DNA from: Terrimesophilobacter sp039923755
GTDB taxonomy: Bacteria; Actinomycetota; Actinomycetes; Actinomycetales; Microbacteriaceae
DNA: 6,163 nucleotides
Reading direction: 5' to 3'
Assembly (NCBI GenBank): GCA_039923755.1
Contig: JBDTCD010000037.1
Span: 1 to 6,163, forward strand
Every line of letters begins with the position of its first letter. The first letter of the stretch is position 1. A model generated the notes under the pieces. That model made no database searches, had not been told where the DNA came from, and saw nothing but the letters and a program-made list of their open reading frames with translations. Shown piece after piece: positions 1 through 6,038 of this stretch. Made by a program: the position numbers and the translations under genes.

Positions 1-1
1 G

Positions 2-223
2 GGACTGGGTGAAGCCGTGGGGATCAACTTCATCTCAGGCGACGGCAAGGCCGCGCTTGTGCGCCAGCTTGCGCGCGTGAACGACCAGGACTACTTCGAG
101 CGTGGCGTCGAACTGGCCATCGACGAAGACGGTCTTCGCGTTGAGCCGATGGATATCTCCGACCTGTACGCCGTCGAGGTTGACTTTGCCGAGGATTTGG
201 TGCGCGCCAACCTCTTCGTGTGA
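2..223 (+). CDS. LicC-like sugar/phosphocholine-type nucleotidyltransferase, C-terminal end (partial)
   Basis: Only the last 73 codons are present; the gene begins upstream of the window and ends at TGA 221-223. The visible part begins GLGEAVGINFIS, then has the segment QDYFERGVELAI and ends with AVEVDFAEDLVRANLFV. This matches the C-terminal pattern of small cytoplasmic nucleotidyltransferases of the LicC (phosphocholine cytidylyltransferase-like) group: a G-E-x-V-G-I strand, then a 'Y(F/Y)E..' helix, then a late E-(V/I)-D-x-x-x-D-L substrate- and metal-site strand. Such enzymes make CDP- or NDP-activated building blocks from NTP and a phosphorylated alcohol or sugar. The catalytic N-terminal G-x-G-x-R loop lies outside the window, so the exact substrate cannot be read. 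The stop overlaps the permease start in GTGA (220-223), which indicates translational coupling with the exporter. In teichoic-acid-like loci this product could feed the TagF-like enzyme at the far end of the window (inference). Confidence 0.75.
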   Translation, partial: GLGEAVGINFISGDGKAALVRQLARVNDQDYFERGVELAIDEDGLRVEPMDISDLYAVEVDFAEDLVRANLFV

Positions 224-1056
224 CACCGTCGAGTAACGCGGGCAATAGCATAGTGGTCGTGTCCGCCACACCTACAACCCGTCCGGCGTGGTCACCAGTT
301 GCCCGCTACCGGCATTCTCTGTGGCTGCTGACCATCCGCGACCTGCGAGTACGGTACTCAACTTCTTTACTCGGATACTTCTGGTCAATTCTTGACCCGC
401 TGGTCATGTCAGCCATCTACTGGTTCGTCTTCACGCAAGTGTTCAACCGCCGTGTGGGTGAGCAACCGTACATCGTCTTCCTTCTCACCGCGCTCTTGCC
501 GTGGATGTGGTTCAGCGGCGCCGTCGGAGACTGCACTCGCGCATTCCTGCGGGAGTCACGTCTCATCCGCTCAACGACGATCCCCCGCACAATCTGGGTG
601 AACCGTCTCGTGCTTTCCAAAGGGATCGAGTTTGTGGCGAGTATTCCGGTTCTCGCTCTCTTCGCGATCTTCACCGGAGCACACCTGCACTGGCAGGTCG
701 TATTCTTCCCGCTGGCGATTGCACTTCAGACCTTGCTCATAGTCGGTGTGGGGATGATCGTGGCCCCGCTCGTGGTGTTCTTCCGCGATCTGGAACGCGC
801 GGTGAAACTCATCCTGAGATTCCTGTTTTATGCGAGCCCCATCATTTATGGTCTCAACCATTTGCCACACGGGCTCGACCGGATTGCTGCATTCAATCCG
901 CTCGCTGGAATTTTCGCACTCTATCGGAGCGCCTTCTTCCCGGACCAACTCGACTGGCACATCGTTATCGTGGGTACTGTCGTAAGCCTTGTGCTGCTGG
1001 CGATCGGAATTCTCGTCTTCCGACGGACGGAACACTCCGTGTTGAAGGAAATCTGA
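220..1056 (+). CDS. ABC-2 type polysaccharide/teichoic acid export permease (Wzm/TagG-like)
   Basis: This 278-residue integral membrane protein is the usual length for Wzm/TagG/RfbA-type permeases, which pair with an ATPase to move lipid-linked polysaccharide or teichoic acid from the inner to the outer leaflet. The cytosolic N-terminus carries the family signature around residues 36-60: LLTIRDLRVRY, then LLGYFWSILDP just before the first membrane span. About six hydrophobic spans follow, near residues 57-76, 84-104, 134-152, 158-187, 199-213 and 245-268. The middle has the typical charged loop FFRDLERAVKLILRFLFYASPIIY (residues about 187-210, quoted piecewise: FFRDLERAV and FYASPIIY). The tail is FRRTEHSVLKEI. 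The start is GTG at 220, overlapping the upstream stop by 4 bases. No good Shine-Dalgarno lies close to it, which fits coupling. GTG at 253 is an alternative that would drop 11 non-conserved-looking residues. The next gene, the ATPase, overlaps its stop. The cargo is inferred from the neighbours only. Confidence 0.93.
   Translation: MTPSSNAGNSIVVVSATPTTRPAWSPVARYRHSLWLLTIRDLRVRYSTSLLGYFWSILDPLVMSAIYWFVFTQVFNRRVGEQPYIVFLLTALLPWMWFSGAVGDCTRAFLRESRLIRSTTIPRTIWVNRLVLSKGIEFVASIPVLALFAIFTGAHLHWQVVFFPLAIALQTLLIVGVGMIVAPLVVFFRDLERAVKLILRFLFYASPIIYGLNHLPHGLDRIAAFNPLAGIFALYRSAFFPDQLDWHIVIVGTVVSLVLLAIGILVFRRTEHSVLKEI
1044..1049 (+). promoter_or_regulatory. Ribosome binding site of the exporter ATPase
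   Basis: GAAGGA lies 6 bases before ATG 1056, inside the last codons of the permease gene. It supports ATG 1056 as the true start. The open frame continues far upstream (to about 501), but that upstream part is a shadow of the permease. Confidence 0.6.
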
Positions 1057-1838
1057 TGGCGGAATCATCCCTCACTCACCCTGATCCCGCCCATGAGTCG
1101 CAGGTCATTGACGTCAACGACGTTGGCATCCGCTTTCGCCGCAATCGACGTTCGCGCCGCAATTTTAAGGATCTGTTCGCCGGACGCAATCGCCGCGCCC
1201 GGCCGAGTGAATTCTGGGCACTTCGAAACGTGACATTTTCGGTGGCGTCGGGAGAAGCAATCGGGGTCGTCGGCCGCAACGGCCAGGGCAAGTCCACGCT
1301 CTTGAAACTGGTGACGGGCGTTCTCCTCCCGGATGAGGGCTCTGTGCAGGTTCACGCTGGGGTCGCTCCGCTCATCGAGATCACCGGAGGTTTCGTCGAA
1401 GACCTCACCGTGCGGGACAACGTGTACCTGATGGCGGGCCTTCACGGGATGAAACGGCCTGAGATTGCGGAGCGATTCGACGAGATCATCGATTTCGCGG
1501 AGATCGGCGACTTTCTTGACACCCCCTACAAACACCTTTCCAGCGGCATGAAAGTACGGCTCGCGTTTTCCGTAATCTCGAGACTGGAGGAACCGATTCT
1601 GCTGGTGGATGAAGTCCTGGCAGTAGGCGATAAGGCTTTCCGCGAGAAGTGCTATCGACGGATCGAGGAGCTGCTGGCGGGAGGGCGCACGCTTTTCTTC
1701 GTTTCACACAACGAGCGCGACCTTCAACGTTTCTGCACCCGGGGCCTCTATCTTGATGGCGGCGCTCTCGTACTGGATGCCACCATCGGCGAAGTGCTCG
1801 ACCGTTACAACGCGGACTACGGGTTGGTCACGCAGTAG
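1056..1838 (+). CDS. ABC transporter ATPase for polysaccharide/teichoic acid export (Wzt/TagH-like)
   Basis: This 260-residue cytoplasmic ATPase should power the permease encoded just before it. The nucleotide-binding parts are all present: Walker A GRNGQGKST (residues 73-81), signature LSSGM (161-165) followed by KVRLAF, Walker B ILLVDE with catalytic Glu186, D-loop around AVGD (189-192), and the switch histidine in FVSHN (His218). The N-terminus has a basic linker (residues 28-50: RRNRRSRRNFKDLFAGRNRR) before the ABC core, as is common in Wzt/TagH/RfbB-type ATPases. The segment APLIEITGGF...LTVRDNV (about 104-123) matches their modified Q-loop region. The protein stops soon after the nucleotide-binding domain, so there is no C-terminal carbohydrate-recognition domain of the E. 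coli O9a Wzt kind. The start is ATG 1056, overlapping the permease stop as TGATG, with a Shine-Dalgarno 6 bases upstream. The longer in-frame extension to 501 is rejected as a permease shadow. The ATPase assignment is firm; the exported polymer is inferred. Confidence 0.94.
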   Translation: MAESSLTHPDPAHESQVIDVNDVGIRFRRNRRSRRNFKDLFAGRNRRARPSEFWALRNVTFSVASGEAIGVVGRNGQGKSTLLKLVTGVLLPDEGSVQVHAGVAPLIEITGGFVEDLTVRDNVYLMAGLHGMKRPEIAERFDEIIDFAEIGDFLDTPYKHLSSGMKVRLAFSVISRLEEPILLVDEVLAVGDKAFREKCYRRIEELLAGGRTLFFVSHNERDLQRFCTRGLYLDGGALVLDATIGEVLDRYNADYGLVTQ

Positions 1839-1845
1839 CTACACC

Positions 1846-1863
1846 GCGGGTTCACCGCTTTTT
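1846..1863 (+). terminator. Possible weak intrinsic terminator after the exporter operon
   Basis: GCGG (1846-1849) can pair with CCGC (1855-1858) around the loop GTTCA, followed at once by five T residues (1859-1863). The position, 8 bases after the ATPase stop, is right for ending the plus-strand operon. The stem is only 4 bp, so this is tentative. Confidence 0.3.
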
Positions 1864-1881
1864 GTGGCGCAGGGAAGCATG

Positions 1882-1893
1882 TCCACAAGTGGA
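1882..1893. repeat. Short inverted repeat in the 1839-2004 spacer
   Basis: TCCAC (1882-1886) and GTGGA (1889-1893) form a perfect 5-bp dyad around AA. It sits about 120 bases before the start of the 271-residue gene. It could be a protein-binding half-site pair or part of the transcript end of the operon. It is short enough to occur by chance. Confidence 0.25.
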
Positions 1894-1970
1894 TCCTACG
1901 GCGAAACGTGAAGACGGAGTGCATCAACTCGACAGGAGCAACTAGGAGCCTCTCCCCCACTGGTTCTGCC

Positions 1971-2000
1971 TATGATTAATGACCCACGCTGCGAGAGGGA
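1971..2000 (+). promoter_or_regulatory. Possible -10 promoter element and ribosome binding site of the 271-residue gene
   Basis: TATGAT (1971-1976) resembles a sigma-A type -10 box (TATAAT) and lies 28 bases before ATG 2005. No convincing TTGACA-like -35 is seen at 16-18 bases upstream (GCCTCT there). The purine stretch GAGGGA (1995-2000) ends 4 bases before the ATG and is a credible Shine-Dalgarno that fixes the start. The ribosome site is the more secure of the two parts. Confidence 0.4.
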
Positions 2001-2004
2001 CTAA

Positions 2005-2820
2005 ATGAACACGATCGAACCGGCAGGCACCGGGCAGCATCCGATGGCAGTGAAAGGTTTCGATCGGCTGTTGACGACGCAACGTCCCGTCGTCCTCGGG
2101 CACATTCGGGGCATCCGTAAGCGGCACCCTGAGGCGAGCCCAGCTCGAGTGATCCAGATTCTCGAACGCCGCTACCTGACCGCCGTCACGACCGGTGGCG
2201 CCGGAGTTGGCGTTGCGGCCGTCATTCCTGGCGTCGGCACGGGTGTGGGCCTCGCGCTCACGGGAGTCGAGACGGTGGGATTCCTCGAAACCACCGCGTT
2301 GTTCGCACAATCCGTCACCGAAGTGCACGGGATAGCAGTGACCGACCCGGACCGCGCTCGCACGATCGTGATGGCGATGATGTTGGGGACATCCGGGGCC
2401 GATCTGGTGCGCAATCTCGCGTCCCAGGCCACGGGCGCTGGAGTGCCCCAAACAAAGTTCTGGGGTGATGTGATCGGGAGGAACGTTCCGCAGGCGTTCG
2501 TCGGCCAGATCGCTGACCGAATGCAGAAGTCGTTCCTGCGACGGTTTGCCCGAAACACCGCGACCGGCGCCGTCGGTCGGGTGCTCCCGTTCGGCATCGG
2601 CGCCGTCGTGGGCGGTACGGCCAACAACATGCTCGGCCGCAAGGTCGTGACCAGCTCGCGCACAGCGTTTGGACCCATCCCCGATGACTTCCCCCTCAAC
2701 CTCGAGCCCCGGGTGAAGACGCCCCGGCCGGTGAAGATTTCGGCCCTGCGGGTTTCTACACTTGTCCGACCGTTGACTGCGCTGGTGAGAAAGCGACCGC
2801 GCGATGGGGAAAGCCGGTAA
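2005..2820 (+). CDS. Conserved-type protein of unknown function with glycine-rich hydrophobic core
   Basis: I do not recognise a characterised function for this 271-residue protein. It begins with a polar N-terminus containing HIRGIRKRHPEASPARVIQILERRY (about residues 33-57, quoted as HIRGIRKRHPEAS and ARVIQILERRY). A Gly/Val/Ala-rich stretch follows, TTGGAGVGVAAVIPGVGTG (about 62-80), running into GVGLALTGVETVGFLETTALFAQSV. A second Gly-rich hydrophobic stretch, VGRVLPFGIGAVVGGTANN, lies at about 190-208, and the C-terminus is basic and Pro-rich (KTPRPVK, LVRKRPRDGESR). The layout (helical basic start, glycine-zipper hydrophobic block with a central 'PGVGT', then a VTEVHGI-type segment) resembles the EcsC-like family of membrane-associated proteins. 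That is a weak structural resemblance, not an identification. Codon use is GC-rich like the neighbours (one sampled 60-base line is 70% GC). It starts at ATG 2005 with a good Shine-Dalgarno, has its own 166-base leader, and converges on the GT-C unit with a 4-base gap, so it is probably transcribed alone. Confidence 0.85.
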   Translation: MNTIEPAGTGQHPMAVKGFDRLLTTQRPVVLGHIRGIRKRHPEASPARVIQILERRYLTAVTTGGAGVGVAAVIPGVGTGVGLALTGVETVGFLETTALFAQSVTEVHGIAVTDPDRARTIVMAMMLGTSGADLVRNLASQATGAGVPQTKFWGDVIGRNVPQAFVGQIADRMQKSFLRRFARNTATGAVGRVLPFGIGAVVGGTANNMLGRKVVTSSRTAFGPIPDDFPLNLEPRVKTPRPVKISALRVSTLVRPLTALVRKRPRDGESR

Positions 2821-2833
2821 CGCTCTAGGGGCG
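2821..2833. other. Small dyad across the convergent stop-codon junction
   Basis: CGCTC (2821-2825) can pair with GGGCG (2829-2833), with one G-T wobble, around a three-base loop. It covers the 4-base gap between the two converging genes and the stop codon of the minus-strand gene. No T-run follows closely on either strand, so a bidirectional terminator is not established. Confidence 0.2.
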
Positions 2834-4393
2834 GACGAGTTTATAGATCACGCTGGAATGTTCGGCCTGTTGTGACACGATCTGAAATCCGGCTGCGTGT
2901 AATGGTGCAAGACCGTATGTGTCTACTTGCCCGAGTGGAACATACTCGATCAGCCACACCACGGTGACGTTGTCGAACCGTCCGCGCGCCAAGGCGACTC
3001 CGATACTGTACGTACGGTCGTACCAGGTATCGCTCCTCGGGAACGGAGTCTTGATTGTGACGTCCCGCAGCCCCACGAAACCAGCGGGATATGTGTGCAT
3101 GGCCAGCCGCGGCCGGTGTGATGGCGACGCCGATTCATCGAACACGACCACGTCGCCAGGTCGGGCCTCAGCCGCGAGTGCGGCCGAAATTTCAGCCCAG
3201 TCGCTGTTGTTCTTCGAGTATGGCTCCCGCTGGCTGAGATAGACCGGGGCTGCGACAGCGACGACGAGCGCCACTGCCACGACCATGAAAATGGCTCCGC
3301 CAGCAGTGATCCGATGCAGCGCGAGCGCGACGAGGATCGCGGCCGCCGGCGCGCAAAAGGACAGATAGCGGGCAGTGAAGATGGGGTCAACCAGGCTGAA
3401 AGTGATTAGTGCTGCCGCAGGTATCAGCAGCCAGGCCAACCCGACGATTTCCAGGCGCGGCAACATCACTGTCGCATCGAGTGGCTCACCATTTTGGCGA
3501 GGCGACCGGGAAGTGCTCATAACGTACTGAACGACAAGCAGGACGAGACCGAGGATGAGGATGCTCCAGGCGAGTGTGGCGAACAGGGCATCCCCAAACC
3601 ACAGGCTTTCGGTCAGAGTGGTGAACCCGAATTGTGGTTGGCCCGCCAGGTAGGAAATCTGCCCCCGCTCCCCTATAGCCAGAACGATGATCGGCGCGGA
3701 GGCCACAAGCCCGGCACCCGCACTCACAAACCAGTGGTGGAAGAATTTCGGATCGGCTGCCACCGCTGAGCGGGAACTGAGCAGAATTGCCAAGTGCACC
3801 ACAACGAACAAGGCAACATACAGGAACACGTAGGTTCCCACGGCGATAAGGATGCCGTAGATGATCCACAATGACCTTTGATGATTACGCTGCTGTATCA
3901 GCATGATCAGGACGAGAGTTGACCACGCGGCGATCGCTGCACTGAAGGCGAAAGAACGGGCCTCCTCGCCCATGTAAGTGGTTCGGGGAAGGACTGCGCA
4001 GATGATCGCGGCAGCAAGGGCAATTCTTTCGTTGCTGAGTCGACGACAGAGCAAGTAGACGGCCGAAACGACGAACCCCACGGCGATTGCGCTGGGAAGC
4101 CGAAGGACAAACGGACTTGACCCGAACAGCGCCACCCAAAAATGCAAACCGAAATAGTACGTGCCGTGCACAGCGTCCACGTGGGTGAGCATGGTGAAAA
4201 GCGACCCCAGGGGTCGCTCCGCCGACATAGCGCTCGCTGCCTCATCTCCCCACAGTGAGGGAATCCAGGACCCGAGAAGCGAGAGCAGAGTTGCACCAGA
4301 GCCGAGGCCCAGCGCCATCCGGTGGTGTCGGGGCACTGAGCAATATCCCCGGAGATTCACCCCCGGGCGTTCAGCAATCACGGTTGTGGACAC
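2825..4393 (-). CDS. GT-C family membrane glycosyltransferase (GT39/ArnT/mannosyltransferase-like)
   Basis: This 522-residue protein has about ten or more membrane spans and a C-terminal soluble region. It looks like a polyprenyl-phosphate-sugar dependent transferase acting on the outer face of the membrane. The first span is followed by WGDEA (residues 48-52), the acidic motif expected in the first outer loop of PMT/ArnT/GT39 enzymes. Next comes HVDAVHGTYYFGLHFW (71-86), a pattern I associate with actinobacterial mannosyltransferase-like proteins, then FVLRLPSAI (95-103). A second acidic motif is YMGEEARSF (140-148). DPIFTARYLSF (336-346) precedes a late span. The tail includes DWAEISAALAAEARPGDVVVFD (about 398-419, quoted as DWAEISAALAAEA and GDVVVFD), typical of the extracytoplasmic domain. 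The start is GTG at 4393, 4 bases after the upstream gene's stop. ATG at 4318 is in frame but would cut 25 residues. Sugar and acceptor are unknown; mannose is only the commonest precedent. Confidence 0.87.
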   Translation of the reverse strand: MSTTVIAERPGVNLRGYCSVPRHHRMALGLGSGATLLSLLGSWIPSLWGDEAASAMSAERPLGSLFTMLTHVDAVHGTYYFGLHFWVALFGSSPFVLRLPSAIAVGFVVSAVYLLCRRLSNERIALAAAIICAVLPRTTYMGEEARSFAFSAAIAAWSTLVLIMLIQQRNHQRSLWIIYGILIAVGTYVFLYVALFVVVHLAILLSSRSAVAADPKFFHHWFVSAGAGLVASAPIIVLAIGERGQISYLAGQPQFGFTTLTESLWFGDALFATLAWSILILGLVLLVVQYVMSTSRSPRQNGEPLDATVMLPRLEIVGLAWLLIPAAALITFSLVDPIFTARYLSFCAPAAAILVALALHRITAGGAIFMVVAVALVVAVAAPVYLSQREPYSKNNSDWAEISAALAAEARPGDVVVFDESASPSHRPRLAMHTYPAGFVGLRDVTIKTPFPRSDTWYDRTYSIGVALARGRFDNVTVVWLIEYVPLGQVDTYGLAPLHAAGFQIVSQQAEHSSVIYKLVRP

Positions 4394-4397
4394 CGCA

Positions 4398-5759
4398 TCA
4401 CCATCCGGGCCGTTGGATGAGCGCGCACGGCACCGTGACGTGCCATCCGATGGTCTCGTCCACGTGAACAGTAGACGAGCCCGGCAACGTTGAACATACC
4501 CCGCGAAGTGCGATGATTTGCGGCTGCCAGGCCGGGCCGCTTGATCGGCGCGTGTCCTGCGGAACGAACTGCACCAGGAGGGTCACGACGACGAGGGCAA
4601 CCGCAGCGTAGGCGGCAAACATTCGAATCGATGGGGCTGGCTTGTCTGACTGAATGCGACTGACCACGATGGCGATGGCGAGAACCGCGAGCGCGCAAAG
4701 AAGCATCGACGGCACGACACCGTAACGGACGAGCCAGAGCTGGTCCAGTGCGTGTGGCGACAGTCGGGCATAGTCGTAAAATTTCTGCGGGTTCTCCATG
4801 ACGGAACATGAGTACACACTGATCGCCCCTGCGAATAGACCGATCGCCGCCACTCGTTGAGTGCTGGAGCCGAATCTCACCGACACGACGATGGCTGCGA
4901 CGAACGGCAGGAACAAGACCAGGCACAGCGCAATTCCACCCCACAGGACTGCTGGACCGATGGACATCTGCGGGATCCACAAGGGGACAACACTGTTGAT
5001 GAAGAAACCGTAGGTGATGGACGCGGCTCCCAGTGGCGGATTACCCGATGCCCCGCGGGGCCAGAGCACCGTTACCAACACCTGGGCAGCTACGCCGAGC
5101 AGGAGGCCCGCTCGAGGCCACCATCGTGCCCGATCACGCCACCGCCACAAGAGCAGCGGAAGCAGCAGGACCGCCTGGATTTCAGTCAGGCTTCCAAGTA
5201 GTGCAAAGACACCAAGCCAAATACGTGCGCCACGAGTTCGGGGTCGGTAGAGCAAAACCCAAAACAGGGTCCACAACACAAGCGAATGCAGGTTCGCTTC
5301 ATTTCCCAACACCTCGCGTGGCGCGAGTGGAGCAAGGACCGTCAGCATTGCCACAATGATCCGCGCGGGCATCCACGACACGACGTCGGCCGAACACACG
5401 AACACGATGGATGCCATAACGCCAGCGAGGATGCAAGCGCCCGCCGTCATCGCGAGGGCGTAGTACTGGACGGGAACCAGTGACACGGTGAGCGAGGCAA
5501 CGATCCTCGGGAGAGTATGAAGGTAGCCACCGTATGGGACGACAAGCGAATTCAACGGGCCGAGGTTGAGAGCACCCTGCAGGAAGTTACGTCCGTCTTC
5601 GGCCCACAGCGTGTCGCGAGTAAGTGGCGGAAGCCTCACCCAGGCTGCCAGGGTGGCCGCACCCGCGATTGACAGGATCCACCACGCCTGGTGGCGTCCA
5701 ACCGGAGACTTCGTGGACGCATCTATCGGAGTGACGACAACTACTTCCGTTTGCGCCAT
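4398..5759 (-). CDS. Multi-pass membrane protein, putative GT-C glycosyltransferase
   Basis: This 453-residue, very hydrophobic protein has about ten spans, beginning near residues 26-42. After the first span comes RDTLWAEDGRNFLQGAL (residues 48-64). Its W-A-E-D-G sits where GT-C glycosyltransferases place the catalytic acidic residue of outer loop 1. GGYLHTLPRIVASL (77-90) and LGNEANLHSLVLWTLFW (151-167) are conserved-looking features of the actinobacterial membrane proteins with this layout. LVRYGVVPSMLL (343-354) precedes the last spans. After about residue 400 there is a short outer tail with two cysteines (Cys422, Cys445) that could form a disulfide. The family is generally unnamed, so the transferase role is inferred from topology and the W-E-D motif. 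ATG 5759 begins the frame; only GCAGG abuts it, so the ribosome site is poor. It is the first gene of a minus-strand pair; its stop lies 4 bases before the next start. Confidence 0.82.
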   Translation of the reverse strand: MAQTEVVVVTPIDASTKSPVGRHQAWWILSIAGAATLAAWVRLPPLTRDTLWAEDGRNFLQGALNLGPLNSLVVPYGGYLHTLPRIVASLTVSLVPVQYYALAMTAGACILAGVMASIVFVCSADVVSWMPARIIVAMLTVLAPLAPREVLGNEANLHSLVLWTLFWVLLYRPRTRGARIWLGVFALLGSLTEIQAVLLLPLLLWRWRDRARWWPRAGLLLGVAAQVLVTVLWPRGASGNPPLGAASITYGFFINSVVPLWIPQMSIGPAVLWGGIALCLVLFLPFVAAIVVSVRFGSSTQRVAAIGLFAGAISVYSCSVMENPQKFYDYARLSPHALDQLWLVRYGVVPSMLLCALAVLAIAIVVSRIQSDKPAPSIRMFAAYAAVALVVVTLLVQFVPQDTRRSSGPAWQPQIIALRGVCSTLPGSSTVHVDETIGWHVTVPCALIQRPGW

Positions 5760-5940
5760 CCTGCAACATTAAGTCGCCCGGCTGGGGACGGCTGCATGTT
5801 GACTGTGTTCAAGCTGTGTATCGGCTGACTATGCAACTCACGGAGAATCATTTCGTGAAGGAAGGGAACGGCCCGATCTAGACTTGGATTGCCCTTCACT
5901 TTGGCGCATCCGAAACTTCTAGCCGGATGAACTCGACACT

Positions 5941-5969
5941 TTCTCATCAGGAAGTTCTGCAAGTATTGT
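5941..5969 (+). promoter_or_regulatory. Possible promoter of the TagF-like gene
   Basis: TTCTCA (5941-5946) and TATTGT (5964-5969) are 17 bases apart. Each matches 4 of 6 positions of the sigma-A type consensus TTGACA/TATAAT. Transcription would begin near 5976 and leave a leader of roughly 60 bases. This is a moderate match only. Confidence 0.27.
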
Positions 5970-5985
5970 GCTCGCGCTGATGGGA
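5942..5985. repeat. Nine-base inverted repeat flanking the putative -10 box
   Basis: TCTCATCAG (5942-5950) pairs with CTGATGGGA (5977-5985): eight Watson-Crick pairs and one G-T wobble around a 26-base spacer. The arms lie over the putative -35 box and just past the expected start of transcription. This would suit an operator bound by a dimeric regulator, or a structure in RNA. Role not shown. Confidence 0.4.
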
Positions 5986-5991
5986 CCTTTC

Positions 5992-6011
5992 GGGTTGCCA
6001 ACGGGCAATCT
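5992..6011 (+). other. Leader hairpin before the TagF-like gene
   Basis: GGGTTGCC (5992-5999) folds on GGCAATCT (6004-6011) with the tetraloop AACG: six Watson-Crick pairs and two G-U pairs. It ends 13 bases before the GAGGA ribosome site (6025-6029) and has no T-run after it, so it is not an intrinsic terminator. It may affect leader stability or translation. Confidence 0.4.
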
Positions 6012-6024
6012 CGAAACTTTAGTT

Positions 6025-6029
6025 GAGGA
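6025..6029 (+). promoter_or_regulatory. Ribosome binding site of the TagF-like gene
   Basis: GAGGA ends 9 bases before ATG 6039. The spacing is good and it decides the start of the partial gene. Confidence 0.6.
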
Positions 6030-6038
6030 CGAGCAACA

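Larger units (their letters stand above)
5760..6038. other. Divergent intergenic region with several inverted repeats
   Basis: This 279-base spacer separates two divergent genes and must hold promoters for both. It is less GC-rich than the coding DNA around it (about 50% in 5941-6060, against 70% in a sampled line of the 2005-2820 gene). Visible dyads are GTGAAGG/CCTTCAC (5855-5861 and 5893-5899), a 9-bp arm pair at 5942-5950 and 5977-5985, and a hairpin at 5992-6011. CGAAACTT occurs twice (5911-5918 and 6012-6019). I found no convincing promoter for the minus-strand pair and no small gene with a credible ribosome site. Confidence 0.6.

Noticed and set aside
501..1055. In-frame upstream extension of the ATPase reading frame
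   Set aside because: It lies wholly over the well-supported permease gene in another frame, its translation is Arg/Pro/Ser-rich without domain character, and ATG 1056 has a proper ribosome site.
571..1068. 165-residue minus-strand open frame antisense to the permease
   Set aside because: The composition is charged and low in hydrophobics. It mirrors the membrane-protein codons of the real gene and has no supporting motif.
1942..2451. 169-residue minus-strand open frame antisense to the unknown gene
   Set aside because: It is His/Arg-rich with no motif, as expected for a GC-rich shadow frame, and the plus-strand gene has the better start and composition.
4378..4980. 200-residue minus-strand open frame inside the GT-C-like gene
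   Set aside because: It is Arg/Ser/His-rich and out of frame with the hydrophobic protein, which has clear membrane spans over the same bases.
5799..5827. TTGACT at 5799 as a -35 box for a plus-strand promoter
   Set aside because: No TAnnnT-like -10 box lies at 16-18 bases downstream (CGGCTG there), so it was not called.
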